Assembly: GCA_025458165.1 (NCBI GenBank)
Contig: JALOTB010000025.1
Coordinates: 1-64,000 of the forward strand
DNA length: 64,000 nt
Source of the DNA: Chromatiaceae bacterium
Lineage (GTDB): Bacteria > Pseudomonadota > Gammaproteobacteria > Chromatiales > Chromatiaceae
Direction of reading: 5' to 3'
The translations under genes were made by a program, and so were the position numbers. The stretch's first letter is position 1. The number at the start of each line of letters is the position of its first letter. The notes beneath the pieces are model-generated. The model ran no database searches. It was not told the origin of the DNA and saw only the letters and a program-made list of their open reading frames with translations. Positions 9,384 through 19,137 of the stretch are shown in pieces.

Positions 9384-9773
9384 TTAGCGCTTGGAGTATT
9401 GCGGGCGCTTGCGGGCCTTGTGCAGGCCGACCTTCTTACGCTCGACTTCGCGGGCGTCGCGGGTCAGGAAACCGGCCTGACGGAGCGGGCTGCGCAGGTC
9501 CTCGTTGTACTCGACCAGCGCACGGGCGATGCCGTGGCGGATGGCGCCGGCCTGACCCGAGGTGCCGCCACCGCTGACGGTGACCATGAGGTCGACGCGG
9601 TTCGCCATGTTGGCGGTCTCGAGCGGCTGGCGCACGATCATGCGCGCGGTCTCGCGCCCGAAGAAGCGCTCCAGGGGACGGCCGTTGACGGTGATGTTAC
9701 CCGACCCAGTGGTCAGAAAGACGCGCGCGGCAGAGCTCTTGCGGCGCCCGGTGGCGTAATTGGTTTCCGGCAT
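9384..9773 (-). CDS. rpsI: 30S ribosomal protein S9
   Basis: The product is 129 residues. It has the S9 signature [19 protein letters not shown] and the invariant basic C-terminus [11 protein letters not shown] that reaches the ribosomal P site. It is the second gene of the conserved rplM-rpsI operon, 17 bases after rplM. Confidence 0.98.
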   Translation of the reverse strand: MPETNYATGRRKSSAARVFLTTGSGNITVNGRPLERFFGRETARMIVRQPLETANMANRVDLMVTVSGGGTSGQAGAIRHGIARALVEYNEDLRSPLRQAGFLTRDAREVERKKVGLHKARKRPQYSKR

Positions 9774-9790
9774 GGACTGGTTTCCTGGGC

Positions 9791-10219
9791 TCAGAGTTCG
9801 AGGGGCTGGGGCTGCTGGGCCTGATGGCCGTGCTCGGGTCCGGCGTAGACCCGGAGCTTCTTCAGCATGGCGCGACCGAGCGGGTTGCGCGGCATCATGC
9901 CTTTGACCGCGGTGGTGATTACGCGATCCGGCGCCTTGCGCAGCAGTCCCTCCAGGCTGATCGACTTCATGTTGCCGATGTAGCCGGTGTGGTGGTAGTA
10001 CACCTTGTCCTGACGCTTGTTCCCGGTCACCCGCACCTTCTCGGCGTTGACCACGATGATGTAGTCGCCGGTGTCGACGTGCGGCGTGTACTGCGCCTTA
10101 TGCTTGCCGCGCAGCCGGCGGGCCACCTCGGTGGCGAGTCGCCCGAGGGTCTTGCCGTCGGCGTCGACGACATACCACGCGCGGCGGACCTCGGCGGGCT
10201 TGGCACTCACAGTGGTCAT
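9791..10219 (-). CDS. rplM: 50S ribosomal protein L13
   Basis: The product is 142 residues, the usual L13 length, with the family landmarks [34 protein letters not shown] and [10 protein letters not shown]. It is an early-assembly protein of the large subunit and the first gene of the rplM-rpsI unit. The intergenic region up to 10332 should hold its promoter. Confidence 0.98.
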   Translation of the reverse strand: MTTVSAKPAEVRRAWYVVDADGKTLGRLATEVARRLRGKHKAQYTPHVDTGDYIIVVNAEKVRVTGNKRQDKVYYHHTGYIGNMKSISLEGLLRKAPDRVITTAVKGMMPRNPLGRAMLKKLRVYAGPEHGHQAQQPQPLEL

Positions 10220-10332
10220 TGTCCGTTGCTCCGGGGCCTTGGGTTCTGAGTCTGGCTCGTGAAAGACCGCGAAGAATACAGGATTGCCCCACAGGTGACA
10301 ACATCCGGTCGGGCGGCGAGCGGTCGGCCCCG

Positions 10333-10361
10333 GAAAAAAAAGCGCCGCGGGAAGCGGCGCT
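10333..10361 (-). terminator. Rho-independent terminator after the ferredoxin gene
   Basis: On the minus strand AGCGCCGC, loop TTCC, GCGGCGCT-type arms are followed by eight T (seen as the A run 10333-10341 on the plus strand). It separates the ferredoxin transcript from rplM. Confidence 0.85.
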
Positions 10362-10444
10362 TAACGACAATAACCACCAAAGGAGGATCGCACTGATCCA
10401 GGAGGATCAGCATGTACGCATGCTCTTATATTCCGATGTTCTTG

Positions 10445-10786
10445 TCAACCCGCCGGGGTTGTCTGCGGACCCTCGGCCGGCAGCCGCAGCCGCTCCACCA
10501 CGCGCCCGCCGACCAGGTGCTCGGTGAGGATCTCTTCCAGATCGTCCCGATCGACATAGGTGTACCAGACGCCTTCCGGGTAGACCACGAGCACCGGGCC
10601 CTCGGCGCAACGGTCGAGACAGCCCGCCGTATTGATCCGCACCTGTCCCATCCCGGCGATGCCGAGGGCCTTGGTGCGCTGCTTGAGGTAGTCGCGCATC
10701 TCCTGGGCCCCGCACTGGGCACAGCATTGGCTACCGTCCTCGCGGCGGTTTGTGCAGAAAAAGACGTGATGGCTGTAGTAGGACAT
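10445..10786 (-). CDS. Thioredoxin-fold [2Fe-2S] ferredoxin
   Basis: The product is 113 residues and belongs to the small (2Fe-2S) ferredoxins with a thioredoxin fold: VFFCTNRR at the N-terminus, then NTAGCLDRCAEGPVLVVYPEG, where the two later cysteines complete the cluster site, and WYTYVDRDDLEEILTEH at the end. Further cysteines lie at 20, 21 and 25. It is a soluble electron carrier. The start at 10786 gives the family's exact N-terminus. It is divergent from the GlcF-like iron-sulfur protein, which could be its redox partner, though this is only inferred from position. Confidence 0.9.
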   Translation of the reverse strand: MSYYSHHVFFCTNRREDGSQCCAQCGAQEMRDYLKQRTKALGIAGMGQVRINTAGCLDRCAEGPVLVVYPEGVWYTYVDRDDLEEILTEHLVGGRVVERLRLPAEGPQTTPAG

Positions 10787-11029
10787 GACCGCGGCAACCT
10801 CTCGCGCAACCGGAGACCGCGCACAGGGTAACATTGCGGGGCTCGCGGGCAATGCCGCCCCCCAGCGCACCGAGTGGCGACGCGAGGCGCGCCCGGCGAC
10901 TCGGGTGAGCCGCCCGGCCACGTACCGCGGGCCCAACACCACCGCGCCGGGCCTGACTCCCGCTGTTCCCCTGCCGAACGAATTTCCCGGACACGACCGA
11001 CCGCCAAGCCCCGATCCCACGCCGTTCCG

Positions 11030-12256
11030 GTGGACCGCAACGACCTCATCGCCCAGATCACGAGCGCCGCGGACCAGTGCGTCCGCTGCGGGCTCTGCCT
11101 GCCCCACTGCCCCACCTACCGGCTGCGCGCGGACGAGGGCGAGTCCCCGCGTGGGCGCATCGCCCTGATCCAGGGCTGGGCGGAGGGCAGTCTGGAGGAC
11201 TCGCGCCGGTTGCGTGCCCACCTCGCGAGCTGCCTGGAGTGCCGGGCCTGCGAGACGGCCTGCCCCTCGCTGGTCGCCTTCGGCCGCCTGATGGACGACG
11301 CCCGCACCCTGCGCCGTGCAAGCGCCGGCCCCTGGAGACGCCGGCTGCAACGGCTCTGGCTGGACGCCCTGGCGAGCCCGCTCGGGGTGCGCGCCGCCAG
11401 CCTCTGCGCGCGCGCCTACCGGGGAAGCGGAGCCGCCCGCCTGCTGGCGCGCAGCCGCTTGGTGCGCTCTGCGCGGCTGCGCGCCTGGCACCGGGTGGCG
11501 GTGCAGCTCCAAGCGCCGGCCCGGACGGGCCGCCGACCGCAGTCACCCGATCGGCCCGAGATCGATCTCTTCATCGGGTGCGTGGGCCGAGCCGCCGAGC
11601 CGTCGGCCATCGCCGCCGCGCGCGAAGTGCTTGAGCGCCTCGGCTGGGCGGTGCACACCCCACCCGGTCAGCGTTGTTGCGGGGCCATGCACAGGCACAA
11701 CGGTTTCCCGGACGAGGCCGACCGGCTGCTCGCGGGCAACGCCAGCGCGCTTGGCGCGCGCCCGGTCGTCGGGCTCTCCAGCGCCTGCGTCGCGGAGCTG
11801 CGCACGCACCCGGGCCTGGCCGGATGCCAGGAGGTCTGCCGATTCCTGGCCGACCAGCCCTGGCCGGCCGAGACCAAACCGCGGGCGCTGCGCCAGCGGG
11901 TCGCGGTCCACGAGCCCTGCTCCCAGCGCAACCTGCTGCGCGACCCCGACGCCGCCTACGACCTGCTGCGCCGAATCCCCGGGGTCGAGCCGGTGGCCTT
12001 GGCGGACAACGCCTTCTGCTGCGGGGCCGCGGGGACCTACCTGCTCAGCCAACCGGAGGTCAGCCAGTCTCTGCTCGCACCCAAGCTCCAGGCGCTTGCG
12101 CGCCTGGGCGTGGAGATTCTGGTCACCACCAACACCGGCTGCGCCCTGCACCTGGCCGCGGGGGTGCGCGAGGCCGGGATCGCCGCCGAGGTGCTGCACC
12201 CCGTCGAGCTCCTCGCTCGCCAGCTCCGCCCCGCGCGAGCACTGCGATCCCCTTGA
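11030..12256 (+). CDS. GlcF-like iron-sulfur oxidoreductase subunit
   Basis: About 408 residues from GTG 11030, chosen because family similarity begins with the acidic residues just before CVRCGLCLPHCP. Two 4Fe-4S motifs are present (CVRCGLCLPHCP near residue 17 and CLECRACETACP near 67), followed by two CCG domains (GQRCCGAM and NAFCCGAAG). This is the layout of the glycolate oxidase iron-sulfur subunit GlcF and related (Fe-S)-binding electron-transfer subunits. No flavin subunits (glcD, glcE) are adjacent, so a role in glycolate oxidation is plausible for an organism with RuBisCO but not shown. No strong ribosome-binding site precedes the GTG. The next gene is coq7. Confidence 0.8.
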   Translation: MDRNDLIAQITSAADQCVRCGLCLPHCPTYRLRADEGESPRGRIALIQGWAEGSLEDSRRLRAHLASCLECRACETACPSLVAFGRLMDDARTLRRASAGPWRRRLQRLWLDALASPLGVRAASLCARAYRGSGAARLLARSRLVRSARLRAWHRVAVQLQAPARTGRRPQSPDRPEIDLFIGCVGRAAEPSAIAAAREVLERLGWAVHTPPGQRCCGAMHRHNGFPDEADRLLAGNASALGARPVVGLSSACVAELRTHPGLAGCQEVCRFLADQPWPAETKPRALRQRVAVHEPCSQRNLLRDPDAAYDLLRRIPGVEPVALADNAFCCGAAGTYLLSQPEVSQSLLAPKLQALARLGVEILVTTNTGCALHLAAGVREAGIAAEVLHPVELLARQLRPARALRSP

Positions 12257-12314
12257 AGGCCCCGCACGGGCGGCCCAGAATCGGGGCAGCGAACCCGAGG
12301 ACAGATCGACGCCC

Positions 12315-12959
12315 ATGACCCACCGCGACTACAGCCCCATCGACCGTGCCCTGATCCAGCTCGATCAGGCGGTGCGTACCGTATTCGGTCGCCCCCTGAC
12401 CACCGAACGCCCGGACCCAGGGCGCGGTCTGCCCGAGGCGGAGCTCGACGAGCACGAGCGCCGGCACATCGCCCGCCTGATGCGCATCAATCACACCGGT
12501 GAGGTCTGCGCCCAGGCCCTGTACCAGGGACAGGCCCTCACCGCGCGCCGCCCGGAGGTCGCCCGCAGCATGGAGCGCTCGGCCAAGGAGGAGAACGACC
12601 ATCTCGACTGGTGCGAGCGGCGCCTCGACGAGCTCGGCGACCGCAAGAGCCTGCTCAACCCGCTCTGGTACGCCGGCTCATTCGCTATCGGCGCCCTCGC
12701 CGGGCTCGCCGGGGACAAGTGGAGCCTGGGCTTCGTCGTCGAGACCGAGCGCCAGGTCGAGAGCCACCTCGACGGGCATCTCGCCGAGGTCCCGCTCAAG
12801 GATCAGCGCACCCGCGTGATCCTTGAGCAAATGAAGGCCGACGAGGTCCACCATGCCGAGGTGGCCCGCAACGCCGGGGCCGCCGAACTACCGGCCCCGG
12901 TACGACTCGCCATGCGCTTGACCTCTAAGGTGATGACCCGCTCGGTGTACTGGGTCTAG
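12315..12959 (+). CDS. coq7: 2-polyprenyl-3-methyl-6-methoxy-1,4-benzoquinone monooxygenase (Coq7)
   Basis: The product is 214 residues. The di-iron carboxylate ligands are visible as EVCAQ, EENDHLDW, ETERQVESH and EQMKADEVHHAE. It carries out the last hydroxylation of ubiquinone synthesis on the membrane surface. In Pseudomonas the same gene sits by speD, osmC and vfr, as here. It converges on speD, and the 42 bases between them are a GC-rich imperfect hairpin without a T run. Confidence 0.95.
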   Translation: MTHRDYSPIDRALIQLDQAVRTVFGRPLTTERPDPGRGLPEAELDEHERRHIARLMRINHTGEVCAQALYQGQALTARRPEVARSMERSAKEENDHLDWCERRLDELGDRKSLLNPLWYAGSFAIGALAGLAGDKWSLGFVVETERQVESHLDGHLAEVPLKDQRTRVILEQMKADEVHHAEVARNAGAAELPAPVRLAMRLTSKVMTRSVYWV

Positions 12960-13001
12960 AGGCCGGGGCGGCGGGCCGCTCGGCCCCGCCTCGGCGCCAC
13001 C

Positions 13002-13817
13002 TCAGAACTCCAGATTCCGCGCCAGGTTGCGCCCGTAGAAGATCTCCGCGATCTCGCGGCGCAGCAGCTTGTGAAGCCGCTTGTACTCCTTCTCCGACAG
13101 ATCCTTGGCCTCGACACAGAAAAGATAGTCGTCGAGGCGGAACTCCTTGATCGCCATCTTGGTGTGAAAGATGTTCTCCTGGTAGACGTTGACGTCGACC
13201 ATCTGATAGCGGGTCTTGGTGCGCCGCGCCAGGTAGTTCTGGATCGAGCTGATGTTGTGGTCGATGAAGTGCTTGTTCCCGCGCACGTCGCGGGTGAAGC
13301 CGCGCACCCGGTAGTCCATGATCACGATGTCGGACTCCAGTGCGTGGATCAGGTAGTTCAGGGCCTTGAGCGGTGAGATCCGACCGCAGGTCGACACATC
13401 GATGTCGGCCCGAAAGGTACTGATCCCGCTGTGGGGGTTGCTCTCCGGATACGTATGGACCGTGATGTGGCTCTTGTCGAGGTGGGCCACCACCGCGTCC
13501 GGCAGCGGCCCGGGCGACTCGGCGTTGGAGAGGTGCTCGGCGGCCACCGACTCCTCGGAGATCAGCATGGTGACCGAGGCGCCTTGGGGGTCGTAGTCCT
13601 GGTGGGCGATATTGAGGATATTCGCCCCGATGATGTTGGCGACGTTGGTCAGGATCTTGGTCAGGCGCGCGGCGTTGTAGGCCTCGTCGATGTAGGCGAT
13701 ATAGGCCTCACGCTGCTCCGGCGTCTCCGCATAGCAGATGTCGTAGATGTTGAAGCTCAGGGTCTTCGTCAGGTTGTTGAAGCCGTGCAGCTTTAGCTTC
13801 TTCAAGATCTCGGGCAT
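13002..13817 (-). CDS. speD: S-adenosylmethionine decarboxylase proenzyme, SpeD
   Basis: The product is 271 residues, the longer enterobacterial/pseudomonad SpeD form. The self-cleavage site [11 protein letters not shown] is intact; the serine becomes the pyruvoyl group. It supplies decarboxylated AdoMet for spermidine synthesis in the cytoplasm. The start at 13817 ([16 protein letters not shown]) matches the family N-terminus. It is separated from osmC by an inserted DUF885 gene. Confidence 0.97.
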   Translation of the reverse strand: MPEILKKLKLHGFNNLTKTLSFNIYDICYAETPEQREAYIAYIDEAYNAARLTKILTNVANIIGANILNIAHQDYDPQGASVTMLISEESVAAEHLSNAESPGPLPDAVVAHLDKSHITVHTYPESNPHSGISTFRADIDVSTCGRISPLKALNYLIHALESDIVIMDYRVRGFTRDVRGNKHFIDHNISSIQNYLARRTKTRYQMVDVNVYQENIFHTKMAIKEFRLDDYLFCVEAKDLSEKEYKRLHKLLRREIAEIFYGRNLARNLEF

Positions 13818-13876
13818 CGACGGTCCTGGCTTAGGGCAAATCGGGGACGGCAACCTACGCCGGGCGGGCGACGATT

Positions 13877-15463
13877 TCAACCCGTCGCGCGGCCGTCGAC
13901 CGACCAGCGCGCGGCGATGTTCCACCAGCGCTCGCGGCCGAGCACGAATTCGAGGACGAGCGGCACGGGGATGCGCCCCTCGGCGACCAGGCGGTCGTGA
14001 AAGGTCTTTTGGTCGAGGCCAGCGGCCGCGCAGAGCGCCCGCGCCCGGGTCAGGGCGTCCCAGCCGAGCACGCCGGCCAGGGCCTCACCCGGTCGGCGCA
14101 GTAGCACCAACAGCTCCCCCCGGCCGACCTGAGCGACCGCCTCTGCGTGCGCGCACCCGAGATGGAGATCGAGATCGAGCAAGCCGAGCCGCAGGGCGTG
14201 CTGCCGCGCGAGCAGGGCGCAGAGCCGATCTTCGGGCTCGAGATAGCCCGCCTCGGCGAGTCGGTCGTCGAGGTACAACCCCCAGGCCCGCTCCAGGCTC
14301 GCGCCCGCACACAAGCGGCGCGGCAGCCGGCGCGCCCGCTCAGCACCGGCGAAGGCGAGCAGGTGTGCGCCGCCCCAGGTGCCGCGGCGCACCCGGGCGC
14401 GTAGCGCGGCCAGCGGCTCGTCGCCTGCCCCATCCAGATACAGGCTCCCGGAATCGTCCCCAGCGAGGTAGTCGCAGCCCATCCGCGGAGGGCGCGGACA
14501 GGCGCAGCGCTCGCGGAGCTGCAGGGGGGCAGCGGGCGGACTGACCAGCGCTGACTCGACGAGAAAGGTGCGCAGCCGCTCGGCCTCGCCGCGGTAGGTC
14601 TCGAGCCTCGCCGCCGCGGGTACCAGGCACCCATCGAGAAAGGACTGTACCCCGGCCGCGGTGGTCCCCAGCCGGGCGGCCAGCTCGTCGACCTCGGCCG
14701 CGGTGCGCTCAGCGGCGGTGCTCAGGACGGCATGGGCGCTTGGTGGGTCAGGATCGAGGAACTGGCGGTGGCGTAACAGGAGCCGCAGATGCCGCTCGCC
14801 GCAGCCAGGGGCCCCGGACGCGCGCGGCGCGATCTCACTGCGCAGCAGCTCACCGTAGACGGTGAGGGCGGCGCACGCGGCGTCCGCCAGCCCCGCGATT
14901 CGGCCCAGCCGGCTGCCCGTCTGTTGGCGCAGCCAGGGGCTGGCGACCAGCTCACGCAAGTAGCAGCGCGCCCGGTCCGTCTGCTCCACCGCGGCCTCCA
15001 CCAGGGGAGGGCAGACCAGCTCGGCCAGGGTCCTAAGCTGGCCGGCCGCCCCGCGGAGATGACTCGGCAGCCCCGCGAGCAGGGCGACCAGCCCTTCGCG
15101 CTCCGGGTCCGACGCGTCGAGCGCCGCACGGTAGAGCCCCTCGATCGGCAGAAAGCGCAGTGGGTCGCGGTGCCGCCAGTCCCGCTCCAACAGCGCCTGG
15201 TGCTCCGCCCGAGCGGCGCCGAACATCAGCCGCAGGTCGATCCTGCGGCCTGGGTCGAGGCCGCGATAATCGAGCTCCTCCAGCGCGACCACCAGGGCCT
15301 CGAGCCAGCTCTCCAGCGCCGCGATCTCGTCATCAGCCTGCGCCGTCAGGAGCCCCGCGTATCCCGAGACACCGGCGACCGCCGCCGCCTCGGGGTGGTA
15401 GCGGAACCAGACCGGAAAGAACTCCGCCGCCAACGCGTCGAAGGCGGCGGCCGCTTCAGACAT
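13877..15463 (-). CDS. DUF885-family protein, apparently without the metal site
   Basis: The product is 528 residues and opens like DUF885 proteins ([17 protein letters not shown]), with a long helical body. In active DUF885 enzymes an HE-x-PGHH zinc motif precedes an EGWALY motif. Here the second survives as [10 protein letters not shown] (near residue 420), but the stretch before it reads [12 protein letters not shown], with no paired histidines or glutamate. The product is therefore probably catalytically inactive or has a different activity. It overlaps the osmC stop by 8 bases, so the two genes are co-transcribed and translationally coupled. Confidence 0.75.
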   Translation of the reverse strand: MSEAAAAFDALAAEFFPVWFRYHPEAAAVAGVSGYAGLLTAQADDEIAALESWLEALVVALEELDYRGLDPGRRIDLRLMFGAARAEHQALLERDWRHRDPLRFLPIEGLYRAALDASDPEREGLVALLAGLPSHLRGAAGQLRTLAELVCPPLVEAAVEQTDRARCYLRELVASPWLRQQTGSRLGRIAGLADAACAALTVYGELLRSEIAPRASGAPGCGERHLRLLLRHRQFLDPDPPSAHAVLSTAAERTAAEVDELAARLGTTAAGVQSFLDGCLVPAAARLETYRGEAERLRTFLVESALVSPPAAPLQLRERCACPRPPRMGCDYLAGDDSGSLYLDGAGDEPLAALRARVRRGTWGGAHLLAFAGAERARRLPRRLCAGASLERAWGLYLDDRLAEAGYLEPEDRLCALLARQHALRLGLLDLDLHLGCAHAEAVAQVGRGELLVLLRRPGEALAGVLGWDALTRARALCAAAGLDQKTFHDRLVAEGRIPVPLVLEFVLGRERWWNIAARWSVDGRATG

Positions 15464-15872
15464 CGCGGATCTCGAAGTCGTGGGTGATCTCGGCGGTCGC
15501 CCCGAGCATGATCGAGGCCGAGCAATACTTCTCCGCGCTCAGGCGAATGGCGCGCTCGACCTGGGCCGGATTGAGCCCATCACCGCTGACGATGAAGTGG
15601 GCGTGAATACGGGTGAAGACCTTGGGGTCCTCCGCGGCGCGCTCGGCGGTCAGCTCGACCACGCAGTCCCTCACCGGCTGGCGCGCCTTACGCAGGATCA
15701 GCAGCACGTCAAATTGCGTGCAGCCGCCCATGCCGATGAGCAGGAGCTCCATTGGCCGTACCCCGAGATTGCGACCGCCGAATTCCGGCGGGCCGTCCAT
15801 GACCACCGCATGCCCACTGCCGGACTCGCCGAGCATGGCCACCCCCTCGATCCACTTGATCCGCGCCTTCAT
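15456..15872 (-). CDS. OsmC family protein (YhfA type)
   Basis: The product is 138 residues. It has the OsmC landmarks GVRPMELLLIGMGGCTQFDVLLIL and the late cysteine in SAEKYCSASIML; the two cysteines form the peroxidase pair in this fold. It is a cytoplasmic thiol-dependent organic hydroperoxide reductase or a relative. The start at 15872 (MKARIKW) is the family start. In Pseudomonas the same gene lies between vfr and speD. Confidence 0.9.
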   Translation of the reverse strand: MKARIKWIEGVAMLGESGSGHAVVMDGPPEFGGRNLGVRPMELLLIGMGGCTQFDVLLILRKARQPVRDCVVELTAERAAEDPKVFTRIHAHFIVSGDGLNPAQVERAIRLSAEKYCSASIMLGATAEITHDFEIRDV

Positions 15873-16025
15873 ACCGACGGTCCTCCGCAAGTTGAGCCTC
15901 GAGGCGGCCTGCCATGACCAAGGCCAAGACCGCACTCATCCGGTGGGCAGGCTAGCACAATTCGACAAGTCTCAGCGGCTTGCCTAGAATCACCACACGG
16001 GGGATGAAACAATGGTCGCAACTCC

Positions 16026-16673
16026 ATGACGTTTGCTCCAAAAACCGAACCGGCTTGGCTGAGTGCCTTCCTCTCTTTTTGCCACACCAAGCGCTACGAA
16101 AAGCACGTCGACTTCATTCGGCGGGGGGAGCCCGCGGAGAGCCTCTACTACCTGGTGGAGGGGTCGGTGGCGGCGTTGATGGACGACGAGGAGCAGCGTG
16201 AGATCGTCCTTGCCTATATCAACAAGGGCGAGTTCATCGGGGAGATGGGGCTCTTCATGCCGCAGACCACGCGCAGCGTGATGGTCCGCACGCGCACCCG
16301 CTGCAGGGTCGCCGAGATCACCTACAAGCGGCTCGACCACCTGCTGGAGACCGAGCTGCGCGACCACGCCAAGGCGATCCTCTACGCCATCGGCCACCAA
16401 TTGAGCCAGCGCCTGCGCCAGACCAGCCGCAAGGTCGGACACCTCGCCTTCCTGGACGTCACCGGGCGCATCGCCCGCACACTGCTCGACCTCTGCGCCC
16501 AACCGGATGCCATGACCCACCCCGATGGGATGCAGATCCGCATCACCCGACAGGAGATCGGCCGCATCGTCGGCTGCTCGCGCGAGATGGCGGGCCGGGT
16601 CCTGAAGAGCCTGGAGGAGCAAGGGCTGATCTGGGTCAAGGGCAAGACCATCGTGGTCTTTGGCACCCGCTGA
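16026..16673 (+). CDS. vfr: Crp-family cAMP receptor protein, Vfr type
   Basis: The product is 215 residues. The cyclic-nucleotide domain includes INKGEFIGEMGLF and TRSVMVRTRTRCRVAEI, though RSxx contacts differ slightly from Escherichia coli Crp. The second half (GHLAFLDVTGRIARTLLDL, ITRQEIGRIVGCSREMAGRVLKSLEEQGL, GKTIVVFGTR) is nearly identical to Pseudomonas Vfr. It is a global regulator. A five-codon frame (MVATP, ATG 16012) with a GGGGGA site ends across the vfr start codon (CCATGA), so vfr translation may be coupled to it. The gene converges on trpC. Confidence 0.93.
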   Translation: MTFAPKTEPAWLSAFLSFCHTKRYEKHVDFIRRGEPAESLYYLVEGSVAALMDDEEQREIVLAYINKGEFIGEMGLFMPQTTRSVMVRTRTRCRVAEITYKRLDHLLETELRDHAKAILYAIGHQLSQRLRQTSRKVGHLAFLDVTGRIARTLLDLCAQPDAMTHPDGMQIRITRQEIGRIVGCSREMAGRVLKSLEEQGLIWVKGKTIVVFGTR

Positions 16674-16699
16674 TCGACGGCCTCGCAACGGACACCGAC

Positions 16700-17500
16700 T
16701 CAGGCACCGAACAGCCGCGCAAGCTCGGCCCCCGGGTCCTCGGCGCGCATCAATGCCTCGCCGACCAGGAAGGCATGCACGCCCTCGCCGCGCATGCGGG
16801 CGACGTCCTCGGGGGCGAGGATGCCGCTCTCGGTCACCAGGATGCGATCGGCCGGGATGGCATCGAGGAGATCGAGGGTGGTCTGGAGACTCACCTCGAA
16901 GGTCCGCAGATCCCGATTGTTGACCCCGATGAGCCGCCCCTCGACACGCCGGGCCCGGTCGAGCTCGGCGCGGTCATGGACCTCCACCAGCACGTCCATC
17001 CCGAGCCCCCCGGCCAAGGCGCTCAAGTCCTTAAGGCGCTGGTCGCTGAGGCAGGCCGCGATCAGCAGGATGCAGTCCGCCCCGATCGCGCGCGCCTCGT
17101 AGACCTGGTAGGGATCGATCAGGAAGTCCTTGCGGATCACCGGCAGCGAGCAGGCCGCCCGCGCCTCCTGGAGATAGGCATCACTGCCCTGGAAGAAGTC
17201 GATATCCGTCAGGACCGAGAGGCAGGCCGCGCCCCCGCGCGCGTAGCTCGCCGCGATCTCCGTCGGGTGGAAGTCCGCGCGCAGCAGGCCCTTGCTGGGA
17301 GAGGCACGCTTGATCTCGGCGATCACCGCCGGCCGCCCCTCGGCGATCCGCCGCGCCAGGGCATCGGCGAAACCCCGCACCGGAGCGGCCTGATCGAGCC
17401 CGGCGATCAGCCGGTCGAGCGGCAGACGCTCACGGCGCGCGATGACCTCCTCGGTCTTGCGGGCGACGATCTTCTTTAAGATGTCCGGGGTGTCGGGCAT
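16700..17500 (-). CDS. trpC: Indole-3-glycerol phosphate synthase
   Basis: The product is 266 residues, a TIM barrel with [47 protein letters not shown] and VTESGI, all active-site motifs of the enzyme. It converts carboxyphenylaminodeoxyribulose phosphate to indoleglycerol phosphate. It is not fused to TrpF. It is the last gene of the rpe-gph-trpEGDC run, 7 bases after trpD. Confidence 0.97.
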   Translation of the reverse strand: MPDTPDILKKIVARKTEEVIARRERLPLDRLIAGLDQAAPVRGFADALARRIAEGRPAVIAEIKRASPSKGLLRADFHPTEIAASYARGGAACLSVLTDIDFFQGSDAYLQEARAACSLPVIRKDFLIDPYQVYEARAIGADCILLIAACLSDQRLKDLSALAGGLGMDVLVEVHDRAELDRARRVEGRLIGVNNRDLRTFEVSLQTTLDLLDAIPADRILVTESGILAPEDVARMRGEGVHAFLVGEALMRAEDPGAELARLFGA

Positions 17501-17507
17501 GGCCGCC

Positions 17508-18536
17508 TCAGGCGCAGGCCTGGGTGAATGCGACGAAGACGTCGAGCTTGACCCGTGCCGCACCGCTCGCGATCGCCTGGCGCGCCTGGTCGATGCCCTC
17601 ACCGATCGAGCCGGCGAGGTTGGCGGCATAGAGCGCCGCCCCCGCGTTGAGGGTCACGATCTCGCGCGCCGTGCCCGGGCGGTTCTCCAGGGCGTCGAGG
17701 AGCATGGCCTTGGACGCCTCGGCGTCAGCGACCTTGAGCCCGCGGTGGGAGACCATCTGCAGGCCGAAGTCCTCGGGATGGATCTCGTACTCGCGGATCT
17801 GCCCGTCCTTGAGCTCGCCGACCAGGGTCGCCGCACCGAGCGAGATCTCATCGAGGCCGTCCTTGCCCCAGACCACCAGGACGTGCTCGGCGCCGAGCCG
17901 CTGCATGACGCGGACCTGGATGCCGACCAGGTCGGGGTGGAAGACCCCCATCAGCGTGTTGGGGGCGCCGGCCGGGTTGGTCAGCGGGCCCAGGATGTTG
18001 AAGATGGTGCGCACGCCCATCTCGCGCCGCACCGGGGCGACGTTCTTCATCGCGCTGTGATGGCTCGGCGCGAACATGAAACCGATCCCGGTCGCCTCGA
18101 TGCAGTCGGCCACCTGCGGGGGCGAGAGCATCAGGTTGACGCCCAGCGACTCCAGCACATCGGCGCTGCCGGACTTGGACGAGACGCTGCGGTTGCCGTG
18201 CTTGGCGACCTTGGCCCCCGCCGCCGCGGCGACGAACATCGAGGCGGTGGAGATGTTGAAGGTGTGCGAGGCGTCCCCCCCGGTGCCGACGATGTCGACC
18301 AGGTGCGCGCTCGGCGCCACCGGTACGCGTGTCACCAGGTCGCGCATCACCTGCGCGGCGGCGCTGATCTCGCCGATGGTCTCCTTCTTCACGCGCAGCC
18401 CGGTGAGGATCGCCGCCGTCATCACCGGGGTCACCTCGCCCGCCATGATCTGGCGCATCAGCGAGAGCATCTCGTCATAGAAGATCTCGCGATGATCGAT
18501 GGTGCGCTGCAGGGCCTCTTGCGGCGTGATGGTCAT
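17508..18536 (-). CDS. trpD: Anthranilate phosphoribosyltransferase
   Basis: The product is 342 residues with the glycine-rich site [35 protein letters not shown] and the metal/anthranilate region of the class. It joins anthranilate to phosphoribosyl pyrophosphate. The start ATG 18536 follows trpG by 17 bases; a longer upstream frame overlapping trpG was not used because similarity begins at MTITPQEAL. Confidence 0.97.
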   Translation of the reverse strand: MTITPQEALQRTIDHREIFYDEMLSLMRQIMAGEVTPVMTAAILTGLRVKKETIGEISAAAQVMRDLVTRVPVAPSAHLVDIVGTGGDASHTFNISTASMFVAAAAGAKVAKHGNRSVSSKSGSADVLESLGVNLMLSPPQVADCIEATGIGFMFAPSHHSAMKNVAPVRREMGVRTIFNILGPLTNPAGAPNTLMGVFHPDLVGIQVRVMQRLGAEHVLVVWGKDGLDEISLGAATLVGELKDGQIREYEIHPEDFGLQMVSHRGLKVADAEASKAMLLDALENRPGTAREIVTLNAGAALYAANLAGSIGEGIDQARQAIASGAARVKLDVFVAFTQACA

Positions 18537-18553
18537 GGGGTCGAGCTCCGCGG

Positions 18554-19135
18554 TCAGCGTTGGTCGAGGAAGTTGCGCAGCAGCCGGTGGCCGTGCTCGG
18601 TCAGGATCGACTCGGGGTGGAACTGCACCCCCTGCAGCGCGAGCGTACGGTGCCGCACCCCCATGATCTCGTCGTGCGTGCCGTCCGGGTGCCGGGTCCA
18701 GGCGGTGGCCTCCAGGCACTCGGGCAGGGTCTCCTGCTCGATCACCAACGAGTGGTAGCGGGTCGCCAGGAAGGGGCTCGGCAGGCCACTGAAGACGCCC
18801 GTATCGGCATGGTAGATGGGCGAGGTCTTGCCGTGCATCACCGCGCGGGCGTGCACGATCCGCCCGCCGAAGGCCTGGCCGATCGACTGGTGGCCCAAGC
18901 AGACGCCAAGGATCGGGATCCGGCCCGCGAAACGCTGGATCGCCGGGACCGAGATCCCCGCCTCGGTCGGGGTGCAGGGGCCGGGGGAGATGACGATGTA
19001 CTTGGGCGCGAGACGCTCGACCTCGTCGAGCGAGGGCTCGTCGTTGCGCACCACACGCACCTCGGCGCCAAGCTCGCCGAAGTACTGCACCAGGTTGAAG
19101 GTGAAGGAGTCATAGTTGTCGATCATGAGCAGCAT
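18554..19135 (-). CDS. trpG: Anthranilate synthase glutamine amidotransferase component
   Basis: The product is 193 residues, a class I glutaminase: [18 protein letters not shown], catalytic cysteine in [15 protein letters not shown], and the His/Glu pair in QFHPES. It supplies ammonia to TrpE. It starts 2 bases after the trpE stop, which suggests coupled translation. Confidence 0.97.
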   Translation of the reverse strand: MLLMIDNYDSFTFNLVQYFGELGAEVRVVRNDEPSLDEVERLAPKYIVISPGPCTPTEAGISVPAIQRFAGRIPILGVCLGHQSIGQAFGGRIVHARAVMHGKTSPIYHADTGVFSGLPSPFLATRYHSLVIEQETLPECLEATAWTRHPDGTHDEIMGVRHRTLALQGVQFHPESILTEHGHRLLRNFLDQR

Positions 19136-19137
19136 GA

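Noticed and set aside
10874..11029. Upstream GTG start for the GlcF-like gene
   Set aside because: It would add 52 Arg/Pro-rich residues without family similarity and extend into the shared promoter region with the ferredoxin gene.
12960..13001. Terminator between coq7 and speD
   Set aside because: The GC-rich imperfect hairpin has no T run on either strand, so I did not list it as a terminator.
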